Of a stretch of DNA of 59,518 nucleotides, positions 55,985-59,518 are shown in pieces. The stretch's first letter is position 1. Each line of letters opens with the position of its first letter. The DNA is from Corynebacterium sp. Lineage in GTDB: Bacteria > Actinomycetota > Actinomycetes > Mycobacteriales > Mycobacteriaceae. A program made the translations under genes and the position numbers. Below the pieces are notes generated by a model. The model ran no database searches. It was given only the letters and a program-made list of their open reading frames with translations, and was not told where the DNA came from. The stretch covers positions 1 through 59,518 of the forward strand of contig NZ_JAUNKC010000019.1 in NCBI RefSeq assembly GCF_030532965.1. Reading direction: 5' to 3'.

Positions 55985-56674
55985 GTGGCTAAGGCATCAA
56001 TGGAGAAAAACCCGCACGACGTTGCCCGCATGTTCGACTCTGTGGGCGCAAAATACGACATCACCAATACGATCTTGAGCTTCGGCCAAGATCGTATGTG
56101 GCGCAAACGCACCCGGGAACGGCTGAACCTGCAGCCAGGCGATAAAGTCCTCGACTTAGCCGCAGGCACCGCCGTATCGACGGTGGAGCTGGCAACCTCC
56201 GGCGCGTGGTGCGTGGCCTGTGATTTCTCCCTCGGTATGTTGGCCGCCGGGCGGGAACGAGACGTCCCTAAAGTCTGCGGCGACGGCATGCAATTACCGT
56301 TCGCCGATAACACGTTTGACGCGGTGACCATTTCCTATGGGCTGCGAAATATCCACGACTGCGCCGCCGGGTTGCGGGAAATGGCGCGGGTGACCAAGCC
56401 GGGGGGTCGGCTGACTGTCGCGGAGTTTTCCACCCCAGTCATTCCGGTGTTTCGCACCATTTACATGGAATACCTCATGCGGGCGCTCCCGGCGATCGCC
56501 AAGGTGGTGTCCTCCAACCCCGAAAGCTACGAATACTTAGCGGATACGATTCGCGCCTGGCCGAACCAGGAATCCCTGGCACGTATCATCAACGACAACG
56601 GTTGGCAGGAGTGCGGTTGGCAAAACCTATCCGGTGGCATCGTGGCGCTGCATTCCGCCACGAAACCGCGCTAA
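55985..56674 (+). CDS. menG: Demethylmenaquinone methyltransferase (MenG/UbiE)
   Basis: The SAM enzyme methylates demethylmenaquinol in the last menaquinone step. The 229-residue protein has the UbiE signatures: [20 protein letters not shown] near residue 12, the SAM loop [15 protein letters not shown] near 55, [20 protein letters not shown] near 116 and [12 protein letters not shown] near 140. The loop reads AAGTA rather than AAGTG, which I recall also from mycobacterial homologues. It starts at GTG 55985. Its stop overlaps the stop of the converging flavoprotein gene by four bases. Confidence 0.94.
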   Translation: MAKASMEKNPHDVARMFDSVGAKYDITNTILSFGQDRMWRKRTRERLNLQPGDKVLDLAAGTAVSTVELATSGAWCVACDFSLGMLAAGRERDVPKVCGDGMQLPFADNTFDAVTISYGLRNIHDCAAGLREMARVTKPGGRLTVAEFSTPVIPVFRTIYMEYLMRALPAIAKVVSSNPESYEYLADTIRAWPNQESLARIINDNGWQECGWQNLSGGIVALHSATKPR

Positions 56675-57981
56675 GAAACACCCCACAGCGGCGCGGAATC
56701 GCTGCGGTGCGCCAAAGACTCACCGGTTCTGCGCCACAACCATGCAATAAGATCCCGGTCGGCATCAGTGACCAGATTGCCCATCAGCCGCGCCGCCGCA
56801 GGCATCACCACCGCGCCGAAGGGCTTACGCAGCCCCAGCGGCCCGAGCGTCGCTAAAAACTTCGGGTAGGTCAATAACCGGCCAGCGGTACGCGCCAACA
56901 CGAACGCGGCACCGTAGTGGTGGCGTAACGTCGCAGGCCATAGCAAACTGTAGTCCTTGCTCTCCGCGAGCTTTTCGACGGCCAACTGCGCCGTCTCCAG
57001 CGCGTAGTCAATGCCCTCACCGTTTAACGGGTTCACACACGCAGCCGCATCCCCAATGAGCATCCAATTTTTACCTGCGACATTGCTAACCGAACCACCC
57101 ATCGGCAGCAGCGCCGACGTGACTTTCTCCGGCTGGCCAAAGTCCCAGTCGTTACGTGTCATCGCCGCGTAATGGTGCAGTAGCTTCTTGGTATTAATCT
57201 TCGCGGGCCGAGCGGTGGTGCTCAACGCCCCACAACCGACATTCGCAGTGCCGTTTCCCAGCGGGAAAATCCAGCCGTACCCAGGCTGAATAACCCCCGA
57301 CTCGTCGCGCAGCTCCAGGTGGGAATGAATCCACGGCTCCGTCGACAGCGGGGTGGCGCAATACGACCGCGCGGCAATGCCATAGACCTGTTCCTTATGC
57401 CAGACCCGACCCAATAACTTGCCAAAGGTGGATCGAACTCCATCGGCGACGATCACGTGCTTCGGGTGCAGGCGGGTGCCGTCGTCAAGCACAACGGTGC
57501 TGATACCGCCATCGGAAAACTCCACCCCAGAAGCCGCAGCGTGATGCAACCGCACCGACTCGTTGCCCAACGCGTGGTTGAGCAACAACGCATCGAACTC
57601 CGTGCGCGGCATGGCCGAACCAACCGCGCCAAACGCGGTATCTGGCCACGGCGCGGTGACGCTGCCGCCGAAACCATGCAGCTTCAAACCCCGCGACTGG
57701 TAACGGTTGGTGATCGCCTCGGCCAACCCCAACGACCGCAATTGGGCAATCGCCCGCGGTGTCAGCCCATCGCCGCACGTTTTATCCCGGGGAAACCGCT
57801 GGCCATCTACGATTACCGTGTCCAGGCCGCGCCGGGCGGCGTAGTAAGCGGCGGCGGAACCGGCGGGCCCGGCACCGACGATGAGTACTTCCACCTGCTC
57901 CCCGTCGGTAACGGTGGGGGCGGTTAAGGGGTCGAAAGATTCGGTCACGTCCACCATTGTTGCAAGCAAATAGTCAGACAT
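56671..57981 (-). CDS. Geranylgeranyl reductase family FAD oxidoreductase (MenJ-like)
   Basis: The 436-residue flavoprotein has the FAD fold [20 protein letters not shown] near residue 30, [20 protein letters not shown] near 68, and the second FAD motif [20 protein letters not shown] near 310, with PLNGEGI typical of geranylgeranyl reductases. Position matches Rv0561c (MenJ), which saturates one isoprene unit of menaquinone, in keeping with dihydromenaquinone in this group. ATG 57981 is chosen because AAGG lies six bases upstream; ATG 57957 is possible. A reverse CGTCGAAAAGC copy lies inside at 56970. Confidence 0.9.
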   Translation of the reverse strand: MSDYLLATMVDVTESFDPLTAPTVTDGEQVEVLIVGAGPAGSAAAYYAARRGLDTVIVDGQRFPRDKTCGDGLTPRAIAQLRSLGLAEAITNRYQSRGLKLHGFGGSVTAPWPDTAFGAVGSAMPRTEFDALLLNHALGNESVRLHHAAASGVEFSDGGISTVVLDDGTRLHPKHVIVADGVRSTFGKLLGRVWHKEQVYGIAARSYCATPLSTEPWIHSHLELRDESGVIQPGYGWIFPLGNGTANVGCGALSTTARPAKINTKKLLHHYAAMTRNDWDFGQPEKVTSALLPMGGSVSNVAGKNWMLIGDAAACVNPLNGEGIDYALETAQLAVEKLAESKDYSLLWPATLRHHYGAAFVLARTAGRLLTYPKFLATLGPLGLRKPFGAVVMPAAARLMGNLVTDADRDLIAWLWRRTGESLAHRSDSAPLWGVS

Positions 57982-58118
57982 GCCAACCTTGGGGTGTATG
58001 TCCGGACAACTTTGGACTACGGTTAAGTGGTTAGTTAGAAAAATGCACTCCATAAACTGCCTTGTGCGGCGGTGGCTGGATTCGCGCTCGGCCTTAATGT
58101 AGTAAAGGTAGATTCAGC

Positions 58119-59150
58119 ATGAGTAACCGTGCCGAACTTCGCCAGAACACTGGTGATTCCGCTATCGGTACCCGCGTCGACCTCGGCGACGAAGCCCTCA
58201 ATGACCAAGTTTTGAGCGGCATGAGCCGAGTAGAAACGCTATTGCGTGACGAACTCAGCAAAAGTGCAGATTTCCTCAGCGAAAAAGTAATGCATCTGAC
58301 TGCGGCGGGCGGCAAACGGTTCCGCCCCATGTTCGCGTTATTGGCTTCCAATTACGGCCCGAACCCCATGTGTGACGACGTAATTAAAGCCGCAGTGATT
58401 ATCGAAATGACCCACCTAGCTACCCTGTACCACGACGACGTGATGGACGAAGCTGAAATGCGGCGCGGCGTCCCGTCGGCGAATGCCAGGTGGGATAACT
58501 CTGTAGCGATTCTCGCGGGCGATATCTTGCTCGCCCATGCGTCCCGCATCATGAGCGAATTAGGGGTGGAGACCGTCGCGCACTTTGCGGACACTTTTGG
58601 GGAATTAGTCACCGGGCAAATGCGTGAAACCATCGGGCCGGGTGAAACCGACCCAATTACCCATTACATGAAGGTGATTGACGAAAAGACCGGCGTGCTC
58701 ATTGCATCGGCGGGCTACCTGGGCAGCATGCATTCCGGCGCGACCGAGGAAATCCGAACTGCGCTGCGGGATTTCGGCGCCGCCATCGGCATGGTCTTTC
58801 AGATCGTCGACGACATCATCGACATCTTCTCCGAATCCACCGATTCCGGTAAAACCCCGGGCACCGACCTGCGCGAAGGGGTATTCACGCTGCCGGTCCT
58901 CTATGCCCTGCAAGAAGATAGCTCAGTGGGGGAGCGGCTGCGGGCGATTCTCACCGGCCCGCTTGACGACGACGCCATCGTCGCCGAAGTACTAGACCTC
59001 CTTGCGCAATCCACCGGCCGGGACAAGGCGCTTGCCGATGTGCGGCATTACCTCAGCATTGCGGAAGCCAGCCTGGCGAAACTGCCGGAAAACCCGACCA
59101 CGCAAGCATTACGTGCTTTAGCTCAATTCACCGTCGCCCGGGTGGGGTAA
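58119..59150 (+). CDS. Polyprenyl diphosphate synthase (menaquinone side chain)
   Basis: This trans-prenyltransferase of 343 residues builds a long all-trans polyprenyl diphosphate, probably for MenA. First aspartate motif: LYHDDVMDEAEMRRG near residue 105; second: VFQIVDDIIDIFS near 228; GGKRFRPMFALLAS near 65 binds isopentenyl diphosphate. It corresponds to Rv0562 (grcC1). Chain length depends on residues before the first motif (MTHLATLYHDD), where no bulky aromatic blocks the tunnel, consistent with a long product. ATG 58119 has AAAGG upstream. It is divergent from the MenJ-like gene, which would act later on its product. Confidence 0.92.
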   Translation: MSNRAELRQNTGDSAIGTRVDLGDEALNDQVLSGMSRVETLLRDELSKSADFLSEKVMHLTAAGGKRFRPMFALLASNYGPNPMCDDVIKAAVIIEMTHLATLYHDDVMDEAEMRRGVPSANARWDNSVAILAGDILLAHASRIMSELGVETVAHFADTFGELVTGQMRETIGPGETDPITHYMKVIDEKTGVLIASAGYLGSMHSGATEEIRTALRDFGAAIGMVFQIVDDIIDIFSESTDSGKTPGTDLREGVFTLPVLYALQEDSSVGERLRAILTGPLDDDAIVAEVLDLLAQSTGRDKALADVRHYLSIAEASLAKLPENPTTQALRALAQFTVARVG

Positions 59151-59212
59151 TACCCGGTTAAGGTGGCGATTTGCCAATACGTGGGTAGGTCATAGTAAAG
59201 TACTTAGCGCAC

Positions 59213-59295
59213 GCCAGGTTGCCCGAGCGGCCAAAGGGAACGGACTGTAAATCCGTCGGCTCACGCCTACAGAAGTTCGAATCTTCTACCTGGCA
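59213..59295 (+). tRNA. tRNA-Tyr (anticodon GUA)
   Basis: The acceptor stem GCCAGGT pairs with ACCTGGC, followed by discriminator A at 59295; CCA is not encoded. The anticodon arm is ACGGA-CTGTAAA-TCCGT with GTA at 59247-59249. A long variable arm (class II, as expected for bacterial tRNA-Tyr) and a T arm containing GTTCGAATC follow. Length is 83 bases. It is followed by a terminator five bases later and stands alone. Confidence 0.97.
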
Positions 59296-59299
59296 CAAT

Positions 59300-59329
59300 A
59301 AGAACCCCAGCTAACCAGCTGGGGTTCTT
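59300..59329 (+). terminator. Terminator after tRNA-Tyr
   Basis: AAGAACCCCAGCT, loop AACC and AGCTGGGGTTCTT form a 13-base-pair perfect stem. The U tract is provided mainly by the end of the stem. Confidence 0.88.
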
Positions 59330-59518
59330 GTGTATTTACAGTTCCACTATGAATTTCGGAGGCAGTTATGCACTGTCGTCCCGTGTGGACAGAACCCCAA
59401 TCACCAGGAGCAATCCAATAATCGTTGGTTGCAGTATCAAGGTGAGAACGCCGGTTGGATTAGTGAGGTTTTCTCACCAGGAAAATGCGTATGAAATGTT
59501 GACCTGTGGTTTTGGGGG

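Noticed and set aside
59340..59518. Possible minus-strand hydrophobic frame at the right edge (ending at 59366)
   Set aside because: About 30 codons resembling a membrane helix, but no start codon in frame and an in-frame stop just upstream; may be the damaged end of a gene but cannot be supported from this window.

Overview
The window is about 59.5 kb of chromosome from a Corynebacterium-like actinobacterium (order Mycobacteriales, moderately high G+C). The main markers are mycothiol synthesis (MshA), SenX3-RegX3, the 33-residue ribosomal protein bS22, a complete menaquinone locus, and a gene order that, from memory, follows M. tuberculosis from about Rv0486 (mshA) to Rv0562 (polyprenyl diphosphate synthase). 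No rRNA, insertion sequence, integrase or CRISPR array was seen. There is one tRNA, tRNA-Tyr, near the right end.

Layout. Bases 1-8.5k: a SUKH/SMI1-type protein, an acyl-CoA ligase, mshA, a short-chain dehydrogenase, a DUF1963 protein, an AT-rich unidentified gene pair and a succinate-semialdehyde dehydrogenase. 9-14.2k: a DUF885 metallopeptidase, a TSUP permease and two tandem secreted beta-helix-like surface proteins. 14.6-25k: gpmA-senX3-regX3, an Rv0495c homologue, ppx, an Rv0497 homologue, proC, a BldC-like regulator, bS22, a broken NYN gene, a SerB1-type phosphatase and a glutaredoxin-like protein. 25-37.4k: the haem cluster hemA-C-D-B, a four-helix membrane protein, a P-type ATPase that has lost its catalytic motifs, then hemE-hemY-hemL. 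37.4-44.1k: cytochrome c maturation (phosphatase, ResA, CcdA, ResB, CcsA), interrupted between resB and ccsA by an AT-rich RelA/SpoT-domain gene and a small partner. 44-59k: an ArsR regulator, small membrane proteins, menA, menE, menB, menC, a roadblock/GTPase module, menD, a DUF3592 protein, mgtA, menG (ubiE), a geranylgeranyl-reductase-like flavoprotein and a polyprenyl diphosphate synthase.

The core genes form one bioenergetic theme. Glutamyl-tRNA is turned into haem precursors, haem is attached to cytochrome c, and menaquinone is built with its prenyl side chain. The phosphate/polyphosphate genes (senX3-regX3, ppx) and envelope glycosylation genes sit alongside.

Points that stand out: (1) the 11-mer CGTCGAAAAGC occurs 13 times by hand count, against about 0.03 expected by chance; (2) an intact 907-codon P-type ATPase in the haem cluster lacks every catalytic motif; (3) a roadblock-domain gene ends at a UGA that is followed in frame by 103 open codons and then a terminator; (4) two AT-rich two-gene cassettes look acquired, one with a RelA/SpoT nucleotidyltransferase; (5) a pair of beta-helix surface proteins share an odd hydrophobic C-terminal tail; (6) many genes have a TANNNT box 7-9 bases before the start codon and are probably transcribed without a leader.
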